From contig NC_080060.1 of NCBI RefSeq assembly GCF_026212465.1, positions 18,208,931 through 18,272,930 on the forward strand: 64,000 nt of DNA. The letters are read 5' to 3'. The DNA is from Amaranthus tricolor (taxonomy: Eukaryota; Streptophyta; Magnoliopsida; Caryophyllales; Amaranthaceae). Shown in pieces: positions 1 through 9,816 of the stretch (positions are counted from its first letter, which is position 1; every line of letters begins with the position of its first letter). The translations under genes were made by a program, and so were the position numbers. The notes under the pieces are model-generated. The model did not search any database and was not told where the DNA came from. It saw only the letters and a list, made by a program, of their open reading frames with translations.

Positions 1-886
1 GCTTTTTACCCCTTTTGTTCCTTAGCTTATAAATACCCCCTTGTATCTGAAAAAACCCCATGCCTAGTTTGAGTGCCTTAGTGCCTCATTCTAGAACATC
101 AAACCCTTTAATGCTTCCTCTAGTTTTTGCCCTAGCATAGATTTGTAGTTCTTCATTTATGCTTTCATTTTCTTTCTTTATGTAAGTTTACATTTCCTCT
201 ATCCTTAAATGTCTTTCTTGTTTTCATTTATGCTTTCCTCTATTAGTATCCTAGTGTAGATTTATTGCTTCATTGTCTTTCAATCCCTTTAATGCTTTCT
301 TTATTGTTTTCTTGCTTTCAATGCTTTCTTTGTTTATTGCTTTTACCTCTAGTATGTTAGAGTAGTTTCTTTAGGGGTTTTAGGTTAGAGAAACCCTAGG
401 TTTGGTCTTGTCTTTAATGTTTAGGATTTGGGTTGAGGTTGATGATGGTTGTTGATAGATATTCGATTCGAATCTGTCCTGCCACTCCTAGAGGGACATA
501 GGGCGATTATAGGTCGTTCGTGTGGCTTATAGGGTCACCAAATTCCTCTCGATATCTAGAGTGTCTTGATTGATTATCGTTCAAACTCCCTTGACCTAGC
601 TTATCTTTATTTCCAATAGACCATCCTAGGGTGGACATAGTCTACTCCTCGCTTGTCTTTCATTGTTGAGTTTCGCTTTTTATTCTTGTTATTAGTTAAG
701 TTCACCCACCAACCAACCTTCCATATAACCTTTCCACACCAAGTCTTTAATCTAGCATCCCTTGTCCTTGTGGTTTGACCCCCCGACTTACCATTACACT
801 CATTGTAGTAGTATTAGGGTAATTATAATTATTGTTTGTATAACTAGGCTTTTAGTATTGACGACGTGCTAGAAACCCGGTTATCA
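1..886 (+). repeat. LTR-like remnant, cut by the window edge
   Basis: No coding sequence is visible. A TATA-like TATAAATA at 28-35 is followed by a pyrimidine-rich, LTR leader-like stretch and many CTTTCTTTATTG-type words. The last part (around 850-886) contains GACGACGTGCTAG and ends in ...GGTTATCA, which looks like an LTR 3' end. A 15-nt palindrome (ATCACCT-C-AGGTGAT) follows at 885-899. I infer a retroelement LTR from composition and ends only. There is no partner LTR or target duplication in the window, so the family is unknown. Confidence 0.4.
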
Positions 887-984
887 TCACCTCAGGTGAT
901 ACGGCGGTTAGTTAGATGTCTTCTCTACAAGAGGTTACGGTTCTATGTACAACAAAAAAGGTGTAATAGCGGGAACAGAGTCAT

Positions 985-1288
985 TCTAAGAGGAAAAATG
1001 GTTGAAGGGTCTCATAGGGGAGTTATGTCATAGGTTGAGTTTTGTTTCTATGCTTTGTGATAGTCAAAGTGCAATACATTTTGCTAGAGATTAGAATACG
1101 TCTCATAGAAGAACCAAACATATTGATATCAAGTATAACTTCATTGTGATGATATTGAAACGAGAAGGATAACTTTGATCAAGATTGCAATGGAAGACAA
1201 CTTGGCAGATTTGATGACTAAACCATTACCGTATGCCAAGTTTAGTCTATGTGTAGACTTAGTTGGGCTTGCTCCATTTAACATGTGA
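985..1288 (+). pseudogene. Copia polyprotein C-terminal fragment (RNase H end)
   Basis: Plus-strand translation gives the end of a Ty1/Copia RNase H domain: CDSQSAIHFAR, then RTKHIDIKYNFI, then EDNLADLMTKPLP, ending at a TGA at 1286-1288. These match the conserved Copia C-terminus (the H-I-D histidine block and the D-x-x-T-K-P-L motif). An in-frame stop lies after the DSQSAIHFAR block and nothing upstream is recognisable, so this is a dead fragment. It belongs to the retroelement whose downstream LTR-like sequence follows. Confidence 0.75.
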
Positions 1289-2160
1289 TGTGTTACTGTT
1301 TGGGTTAAAGTGGAGTCTATGAGAGATGGATGTGATTTACAAATAGAAGAAGGATGTGATTTCCGCACCAAGAATCGTGTATATGATTTACACACTACTC
1401 TAGCTCACGATGATGTTTTTAGATTATTTATGTGCTTTTCATGATGATTGGTATGTTTGGGGTGCTCGGCTTGCGGATTTAATTCAAGATGGATATTGTG
1501 ATGTTTAAGGGTGATTAACGGTGTGACTTAGTTCTTAATCCATGATAAAAAGTAATGTGGTGAAATGTGGTAAAAAGGGGTAAAATTTATATAAGGTGAA
1601 TTGGCTTTAAAAGGAACAAATGGGATTTAGAGACATAAGTAAAAGCCGAGTCGGCTTTCCCCCTTGGTTAAGGGAAGCCGACTCTACTCTATGTGTTGGA
1701 TCCGAATTCATTTTCTTTTGTTTTGTTTCTTGATTTCTTTAGTATCATATGTAAGTGTATTAGTTCCTATGTGTTATAAATAGGGTTAAACACATAGATT
1801 AGGCTAGAATGCTTTCTTAACCTACCTCTCTCTCTACAAAATATCTCTACTCTCCTATCCTCTAATTCTCCCAATTGTATTCATCATTATCTTTGACCTC
1901 CATTGGGGAACATTGGAAGAAGCAATAAGACATCTAGGCTAGGACGTAGCCCAATTAGGGGTAGGCCATGTACATCTTTGTGTTGGCTTTGATTGTGCTT
2001 TGATTGCCTGTTTTGTGTTCTTGTGTGGGTTGCATTTTGGATTCAATTTTGGGTGATCTTGAGCAAGGTGTTCTTAAGACTTAATCTTTGATCTTTGGGC
2101 ATTTTGTGTTAAATTGTTCAGACTTTACTCCGTTTTTTATGAATAGTTAGATTTTGATTC
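1289..2160 (+). repeat. Probable 3' LTR region of the truncated Copia
   Basis: This follows directly after the Copia stop codon. It contains a TATA-like TATAAATAG at 1775-1783, a pyrimidine-rich leader (CTCTCTCTCT near 1828) and a GT-rich tail around 2000-2120, the usual order of U3, R and U5. I could not place exact ends or find a second copy. The LTR call is inference from position and composition. Confidence 0.4.
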
Positions 2161-2595
2161 TTCTAGCTCATGTGAATTCCGAATAAATAATATCAAAAGT
2201 TTTTATATAAAAATAAAAGTTTTCCATAAATATACTATCCGCCGGAGTTTGTTGGGATTAAGAATCTAGTATTGTTGTTGTTGGGAATTCGTTGGAGTTC
2301 AATAATAAATTTTTGTGATGGATAATTTGTTTTAGTTATAAGCACAAGTGTACAGTTTGTATGTAAGGTCACCGAAGTATTATGAATTTGGTAAACCAAA
2401 GTTGGATAAAAATTCTAATGATTGTGCTTGCTTCACGTAGCGCATGCTACAATCTACAAGTAAACAAGCAATGAAGCAACCAAAGTTTGTGCAATGAACC
2501 ATCAAACCCAAATAAAGAGTTTCAAATTTATGTTTTCTTCTCCTAATTGATTATGGAATAGTTAGATTAGTAAATTTAGAACTGTTATAAACTTA
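2161..2595. other. Intergenic, no recognised feature
   Basis: AT-rich sequence between LTR debris and the first MITE. Only short GTTGTTGTTG-type runs are seen near 2270-2285. I see no gene or element boundary. Confidence 0.5.
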
Positions 2596-3446
2596 AAGGG
2601 TGTTTGGTATGAGAATTTTTAGATCAAGTAACAGTATCACTGAAGTGTATCTATTACCCATTATTTGGTATGCAAATTTCTTATCTGAAACCATTACCTT
2701 ATGGTAACAGATACCCTTCAAACGTTACCAGTCTTATATCACCATTTACAAAGGGACCTTTATTATTACTTTGATCTCTCTCTCTCTCTCTCTGCTCATG
2801 GACCATATATGAGCAGCTCGATCTAACCCCAATACAGACCAACACCACCTCCTATCTTCTTCGAAACTTGGCTACCACGACCAACCTATTTTAAATTCCA
2901 AACACCACCACCACAATAACCAAGCACCGCCGCTACCGCCACCAAAACAATAACCAAGCCTTGCCACCATTACAATCCTCTTCTCGTAACCACCGCAACA
3001 ACCACCAACATCTACTATAACAATCAACTAGAAATAAATGTGGAGATATAATTAAAAACCATAAATTTTACAAATTGAAGCTCTTAATAGACATCGAACA
3101 CTATAAAGATAAAAAGTTCAACTCTAACTAGATCTCCTAGTTGAAGAAAAACTAGAATATAAAATACAACATAAATCTCTTTGCTGACGTAAATGAAGAA
3201 AGCATATATTTGAAGTTTTTTGAGGTTATTATTTTATGAGAGAGAAATTGAAGGGAAAGTCTAGAAAGAGAATGATGAAAAGATAGAGAGAGCGAGAAAA
3301 AAATTGGATGAAGAACTTGGAACAATTCTTGGGCAATTAGGCGTTGATATTGAGGTAAGTTTGTTTCCCTTACTTTACAATAAACCAAACAGGTTACAAG
3401 AGTAATGCTTGTTATTTCCATTTTAATTTTTATACCAAACACCCCC
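2596..3446. mobile_element. Tourist-like (PIF/Harbinger-type) MITE
   Basis: The left end reads AAGGGTGTTTGGTATGAGAA. The right end, reverse-complemented, reads GGGGGTGTTTGGTATAAAAA, giving a terminal inverted repeat of roughly 20 bp. Both sides are flanked by TTA (2593-2595 and 3447-3449), the 3-bp duplication typical of PIF/Harbinger elements. At 851 bp with no transposase it is non-autonomous. Inside is a (TC)n run and an open but unconvincing minus frame. It ends about 180 bp downstream of the PMT stop codon. A second element with the same ends lies at 9510-9816. Confidence 0.75.
2775..2793. repeat. (TC)n microsatellite
   Basis: Uninterrupted TC dinucleotide run inside the MITE. Confidence 0.9.
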
Positions 3447-3628
3447 TTATAGTTTATGATTGAGATTAGAATAATCTAAACTTTGTATCTATTTTCACGA
3501 AACTAAATAATGTAACAAATGTGAATTTGTCTAAGAAAAATGCAAAAGAAAACACAAAAGCCTATGTTCTCTGAAGCTTTACATCTGAAATCAACCATCC
3601 GTGCTTAAAAATAGTTATAAACTAAACT

Positions 3629-6169
3629 TTAACCTTGTTCTTGAGCATTTCCTCCTGTCCAATATGTTTTAATGGCAACCAAAATTTTCTCAGGGTTAAA
3701 GGGCCCACTTTCATTATCTGAGAAATGACTTTTCCATTTCATTCTGTTAGTTATAGCTTGTATCTTTACAAGAACTTCTACTGTGTCTCTGAATATTACT
3801 GTTCCTTCTGGTCTTAACAATCGATCCATCTCGAGCAAAATATATGTAATGTCACACCTACAGAAACAAAACGTATTATATTTTTAAAAAATCACGTCAC
3901 AAACTCACAATATGATGTATGGAAACAGTTCATGATTGAATTTCTTAACATATTTATATGACGTGTTCTGGGTCATTTGTTTTCAGTTGCAAGTCATTGT
4001 AGACGATGATCAGAGCTTCAATAACCAAAATTTACTAGTATCGATTTCTATGGTTCAAAGAATATTGTAAAACAGGTAGGGTAATAACTAATAAGCTACC
4101 TGTCTTGATAGATGCTGAAAACACCACCAGCATGAATAAGATCATATGTTCTAGGATAAGAAGAAAATGCTTCACACCAGTCATGGTACGTTCCAATGAA
4201 ACCTCGTTCAAAGACAACACCCAGAGTATCGGGGTTCGAATTTTCCGGAACCACATTCATAACCCAAACAGGATACTTAACCATAGATGCAGCAAACCCA
4301 CCCAAATAGGCATTCATATCCATCACATTTCGATACCTTCCTTGTGGTATAGGAGGAACTATCTTCTTATAATATGCTACTCTTTCCTTCCATAAGTTAT
4401 TGTCTTCTTTGAATTTCTCTGCAGAAATTCCTGGAACTGAATTGCTGCTTATTCTTGGAGGCACAGACATAGCGCGTTCAGGCCATTTTTCTAGTGCTCC
4501 TCCTGCTACTTCTTCTGAGCTGCTTACTTCAGGTAATGGAGCTATACAGGCCTCTAAATCTTTGTACCTTTTTATGTAATCAAAGAAAAGAAGTTGTTTA
4601 GTTGTTTTTAGTTGTAGTCTCGTACAGAACAGGCCTTAGACATGTTAAAAATAAGTGAAAGGAAATCAGAAGTGATACCAAGCTGCATCTATATTGTCCG
4701 ATTTGCAAATATGTGGAGTGGGATATGTTTTCTTGGTCTGGATACATTCAATGTGATTTAAAGGCTTCTGATAAATGGCAAGATCACCCTGTTCAATGAC
4801 CTTCTTCCAACACAGTCGTTTTGCAACATCCTCGATTGCATCTTGTTCTTGCTTGAGATCTTCTTGAGTCCTTTCCCATCCCCTCCAGTATTTCTTCCAG
4901 CGAATAGGCGGTCCAGAAAGAATCCAGTAACCTCCAGGTCTTAACACTCTATCTACTTCCATCAGATACAATCCATCTGCAAGAAAATTTGCATTGTTTA
5001 CTGTAATCTATGCTACCCATACTCTTTTTTTTACATGTTGTGGAAGACAATTCGATACTTTATGATTGTAAAACAAAACTACACAGTTTGAAACTAGTAA
5101 CTCACAAGCACTCGAGTCCAAAGAGAAAACGTACCATAGTTCTGCCAAGGAATAAGGCAACGAGAACAATGAGCCATGTCAAAAGCCCTTGCAGGGTAAG
5201 GAAGCCTTTGTGAAGCCATGATGCCAATCATAGCAGGAATACCTCGTTCCAAGGCAAATTGTACTTGAGCTTCGTGTGTGTCTCTTGGGGCAAAAGACAT
5301 TGCAATTATGTCTCTCTTTAATAAGTAAGCTCCCCAACTTGCAACCTTCATATATATATATAATCATCATCATTCTAAAGCAATACTACCACTATATATG
5401 GTGATGATTCAAATAGAATTTAAAAGGATAGAAAAAGATGACATACCCCACAACCGGTATCGATGGCAGTTCGAATGTTTCCATTAGTAAGAGGAATAAG
5501 TGAATTAATATCATCAATATAAGCATCAGCACCACGAGGAAACATAGTACCACCACCAGGAAACCTAAAGCGATCACCTTCAACTTGAATCCAATTCTGA
5601 ATAGCCTTTTCAATACTTAGTTCTTTATGAGGAATATTATCATACCAAGCAATATCTCTACTTTGAGGCCATTTAAAAGGAGTCTTATACTTAGAAGGAG
5701 GAGGTATCAAACACATCATCATTTCATCTTTAGTAGGACAATGCCTTTCTCTATACTTCAACATATAACGATCAAATTTCCTGCCTCTTCTTGGATCTTG
5801 ACAAGGTGTATATTCACTGTAAGACATTTCACATGTTGGAAATGGTTTCACTGCAGATTCATCACTTGAATTCAGTTCCACTTTATGATGACTTTCAAAG
5901 TCTAGATTATTATTGTTATTATTATTATTAGTGCCTTGTTTTGTTTCATCAGAGAATTCTGTGTTGGTGCAGTCTATCTTTCGGTCAAGGATGCTGTTTT
6001 GTTGTTGGAATTTGGTGGAAACTGCTGGTGTTTTGCCTTGCCAAACACCAAGGGTATAGAATACAATACATAGGCAGCTCATAGAAAAGATGTATGTAAG
6101 TCGTTTTCGTTTTACATGATCTATGTAATTATGAGGTTTTGGAGATCCTCCTGCACGCTCCCTTGCCAT
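3629..6169 (-). CDS. Putative pectin methyltransferase, PMT family (QUASIMODO2-like)
   Basis: Complement of five exons: 5447-6169, 5135-5345, 4679-4976, 4100-4567 and 3629-3857. They total 1929 nt, or 642 residues. All four introns are GT-AG and restore the phase exactly. The family (Methyltransf_29 / DUF248) consists of Golgi type II membrane proteins that are SAM-dependent methyltransferases, thought to methyl-esterify homogalacturonan. Seen here: a short basic cytosolic tail with RKR at 21-23, a membrane anchor at about 24-43, a variable stem with eight Asn (81-88) and an NSS sequon at 100, then the catalytic region. SAM motif I is AIDTGCGV (235-242), spanning the exon 1/2 junction. [18 protein letters not shown] and VLRPGGYW follow. 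The second methyltransferase-like block is [12 protein letters not shown] (491-502), with YDLIHAGG at 552-559. Length and ends suit a full-length member, closest by motif to the PMT16/17/18 branch. It is the only intact host gene in the window. Confidence 0.93.
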
Positions 6170-6736
6170 TTTTTGTGTGTCTCTTTTTCTTATAGGGGGG
6201 TTAGTTTGTGAGGATATTGTTTGGTTTCTTGGAAATCAAGATTAAAACGTTCAAAATCTTCTAGTATTCTGCATTCATCCTGACATTTAGGCATTAGTTA
6301 AACTTATAGAACTAATACATACATTCTCAATATATCCAAATTGAAGCTAAATGAACGTATTCAAAGTAATTAACTTTTTTAATGCAACTATGTATTTTAA
6401 GTGTGTGATATATTCAAATCACATATTTGATAGAAATATTTAACTGAATAAAATAATTAAATATAGTTAGGCTAGATTGATTTTCAACATATTTTCTAAA
6501 TTATGGAATAGTCTTTAAGTTTGAGAAATTTTAAAATCCTGACTTATTAATACATTACACTTCTATTATTTCCTTTAGTATATATGAACACTACAGAAAT
6601 CAAAAAAATAATATATAACCAAAAGTCAAATTTCCTTATGCTATGTTTTAGAACGATGATTTCATTTCGAAATCTAGAATTGTTTCAAATTTAATGTTTG
6701 ACAAATCAATGAAATCTAATTTTCGATTTGGGTTAA
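6170..6736 (-). promoter_or_regulatory. 5' flank of the PMT gene
   Basis: This 567-bp segment separates the PMT start codon from a Helitron. A TATAAG on the minus strand (6189-6194) is only about 20 nt from the ATG, so it is an unlikely TATA box. The rest is AT-rich with no clear core promoter element. The call rests on position only. Confidence 0.35.
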
Positions 6737-7545
6737 TCTATACATATTACTAAAGTAAAGTAAGCTTTCATTAGCAAAACTAAAAGGTGTCGACTTTTAA
6801 GTAAATTTTGTTCTCTCCAATTACTTATGATGATATCATAAAATTTTAAACTACAAATTCGAGTGTGAAGTTTCTTATACTAAACTTTTTTAAAAATGGA
6901 GAAGATATTATCTGTAATTAAAATTAATCTAGGATACATGCTTGGTAAAAGTATTGAAGAATTTAAAACTATTAATGTGCATCATTAGTTTTTAAATATA
7001 TGGGAAATTGGACATTCATGTCTTTATAAGGAATTTTGAGCTCTTTCAAAGTACTTTTCCATAGATTTAAAATTCTTCACTTTTTCATAGATGAACTATG
7101 CTAATTAATAAAGTACTTTTCTGTAGGTTTAAAGTTTTTAAATATTTAGTTTATCCCACAATATTAGTATTAATTTAGCTATTTATTAAGGGGTACCTTA
7201 ATATTTATATTCTACTACAAAACTATGTCACTTCCTTTTATTTTTGCATGAATAAAATATTGTTATATTATTAAGGTATTAACCATTTGCCTACTTCTTA
7301 TAAATATTTAAAAATAATATAATTATATTCAATATTGTATCAAAGTTATCATAATTTGTTATGATATATATGATATACATTTTCACAATTTTATTCAAAA
7401 TAAAAAAACATTTTATAACGCTTTCAAATTAAAAAAGTGATATACAATATAATGATAATGTAAAAATCTATTTCTTAAACTTTATATTAAAATAACTTCG
7501 CAAAAAATATATTAAAAAACCGTGCATTGCAAGGGTATTACCTAG
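6737..7545 (+). mobile_element. Non-autonomous Helitron
   Basis: The 5' end is TCTATACATATTACTAAAG (starts with TC). The 3' end is a short GC hairpin, CCGTGC-ATT-GCAAGG at about 7520-7534, followed by TATTAC and terminal CTAG at 7542-7545. The flanks are A on the left (6736) and T on the right (7546), the A-T target expected of Helitrons, which make no target duplication. The 809 bp have no coding capacity. The hairpin is imperfect compared with the usual CCCGTGC/GCACGGG. Its right end is distal to the PMT gene and its left end sits 568 bp from the start codon. Confidence 0.72.
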
Positions 7546-9509
7546 TATCACCATTGTTTTAAGAGTAGGTAAAGTTGAGAATTTGATAATGACTTTTCAA
7601 ATCATGTCATCCTCAAATTCTTTTTTTATGATTTCATAAACAAAATCTACAATTTAAAATAAATTACTTATTTCTAAATACAACCTTAATTCTTTGGAAA
7701 AAAAAAAAAATCATTGTCATCAAAAAATAATGCCCATAAAATTGATTCTATTGTTTTGGTATGTACTAAGATTTAACTCCAATTAATTTTACTTTCTTAT
7801 TGTATAGTATTTACTACTTTTTTTTATTAATTACCTTTTTTCTATGATAGAAATTCACAATTTGACAATAAATGTACAATGTAGGCATATGACAACCAAT
7901 AAAATTAATCTATTTAACTATAATATTTTGAATCTGCCATGTAAAATTATACTTCATCTTTAATAGATAGAATGGTATGTAAAATGATATTATAACTTTT
8001 AGAAACTATATATAATGACTAAATTAAATTGAAAATTAAGGACAAAATCAAGCTATTTTGTGTAATAAAATCATATGGTATAATTATTTAAAGAATGATA
8101 TGAAAAAAGTGGACTTCTAGGAGCATATGATAATAGATTTGAAAAGCCAAGGAATGTATATGTATATGATAATTGCATCGGTATTGTTAGTTATAGATTA
8201 ATATTGAATATCATTTTTAGTAGGTAGGGTCGAATAATCTTACTAAAGACATTTTTATTTTGGTTCACTTAGTATCGATTATATGCTATTGATCCTTTTG
8301 AGGCTATTGTTGTGGTATTATATTTGAAATTGGGGACAAAATCGAGCATATATGAAATAATTGATGCACATCAGTTATCAAATGTTCACAAATTGTAAAT
8401 TTTTATATACTGTTAGTCCATCAGTTAATCCATTCTAAGTATTAGTAATGGTAATAAAAGTTTAGTGTAGTTTTTTGTGGGATAATTTCTTAAGTTTTAC
8501 GGTTATATTTCTTCTACTTTAATCATCTTATTATTTTACAAAATTCTTTTCAATACATTACCATTAAAGAGAGAATAGGGTATAAGGTTGTAATGAAAAA
8601 TTATAAATAAAGAACTTTTTTATAATGAAACTTTCGTCATCATAAGAATGATATGATATATCTTATAATATTTTATGTTAAAAATTATTCTCATTACCAC
8701 CAGATAGTATGAACAAATCATGATATATCTTATGATATTTTAATGTTAAAAGTTATTCTCATTACCGTCAAATAGTATGTACAACCAAATAGACAGTAAA
8801 GATAATAAATATTATATTTTCTAGTAAACAATAAGTGTAAGATTTAAGGATGTGCATGACATAATCAGAATACGAATTTGAAAAATAAACATACCTCTAA
8901 CTCTTGATGAAATAACTTATTATAAACTTGTAATGGTTTTGAGTATGAGGATCATGCTAGAAGTGAAAAAAGACCAAAATATACCCAATATATAATTTTC
9001 CCATCCATGAGAAAAAAAAATTTTTTTCTTCAATTTAAAAACTTCTAAAACAAAAAGAAACAATAAGAATGATATTAGCAGAGATTGAAGAGAAATTAAC
9101 AAGCTAAATAAAAATGATAACAATAATGAAAAATGGGAGAAATTAGTAAAGATTAATATTTTTAACCAAGTAGTAAATGAATGGTAGTGTTTAACGCTCC
9201 TTCTCTAGTTTTTTTTATAATCCTTTCCTAATTAACAATTTCCATAATTAGGAAGAACAATATTGAGAAATTTGTGTGTGATTTTAGTCTAAATAAATGC
9301 ATTACATTAATTTTACACCCTTGTTGTAAATCAGAAGGGAAAATTTTATCCCATATATTCTTACACATCTGATTATGACTAGTTCAATACATAATTAGTC
9401 GCCTTAAAATTCTTTACAGAAGCCCTTATTGTTGCATCCAACCTCCTGCCATACATACCTTATTTTGAGAACTAGATTTTTAACTTACTAGTTGTTCTCT
9501 GAACATTTA
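7546..9509. other. AT-rich intergenic region
   Basis: Strongly AT-rich, with many poly-A and poly-T tracts. No ORF shows a recognisable domain. The only structure seen is the 67-bp tandem duplication listed separately. Confidence 0.6.
8655..8788. repeat. 67-bp tandem duplication
   Basis: Two adjacent imperfect copies begin at 8655 and 8722. Both start with GATATATCTTAT and contain TTATTCTCATTACC followed by ATAGTATG. Scattered substitutions and a 1-bp indel separate them, so the duplication is not recent. Function unknown. Confidence 0.8.
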
Positions 9510-9816
9510 GGGGTGTTTGGTATGAACTTTTTAATACTAAGTAAGGGATTCAATTACCATTACTCCACATATTTGTTTGGTATGATATTAGGTTAATCCA
9601 ATCTCTTTCTTGAGGATAATGGATACCCTTACTTCGTTACCATCCATTTATGTCAAGTAACAAATTCCCTTTCTATGATCAATTAAGTGTTTCCCTTATA
9701 TTTTCATATCAAACAACATATAACTACAACCCATACCCTTACCCTTACCCTTACCCTTACTCCTCTTTATCATTTTCCTTTCCATTATATTTTATATTCC
9801 CATACCAAACACCCCC
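9510..9816. mobile_element. Tourist-like MITE, same family ends as 2596-3446
   Basis: The left end is GGGGTGTTTGGTATGAACTT. The right end, reverse-complemented, is GGGGGTGTTTGGTATGGGAA. It is flanked by TTA on both sides (9507-9509, 9817-9819). The 307 bp have no coding capacity. Near the right end is a (CCCTTA)n run. End sequence and duplication match the element at 2596-3446 although the interiors differ, so both were probably mobilised by the same PIF/Harbinger-type source. Confidence 0.8.
9731..9764. repeat. (CCCTTA)n hexamer run
   Basis: About five tandem CCCTTA units lie inside the MITE. They resemble but do not match the plant telomere unit CCCTAAA. Confidence 0.85.

Noticed and set aside
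3152..3442. 96-codon minus ORF downstream of the PMT gene
   Set aside because: Lies inside the MITE and includes its terminal repeat; no domain.
6189..6194. TATA box of the PMT gene
   Set aside because: Only about 20 nt from the ATG, too close for a normal leader.
9731..9764. Telomere-like (CCCTTA)n run
   Set aside because: The unit is a hexamer, not the plant CCCTAAA heptamer, and it lies inside a MITE. No sign of a chromosome end or interstitial telomere.
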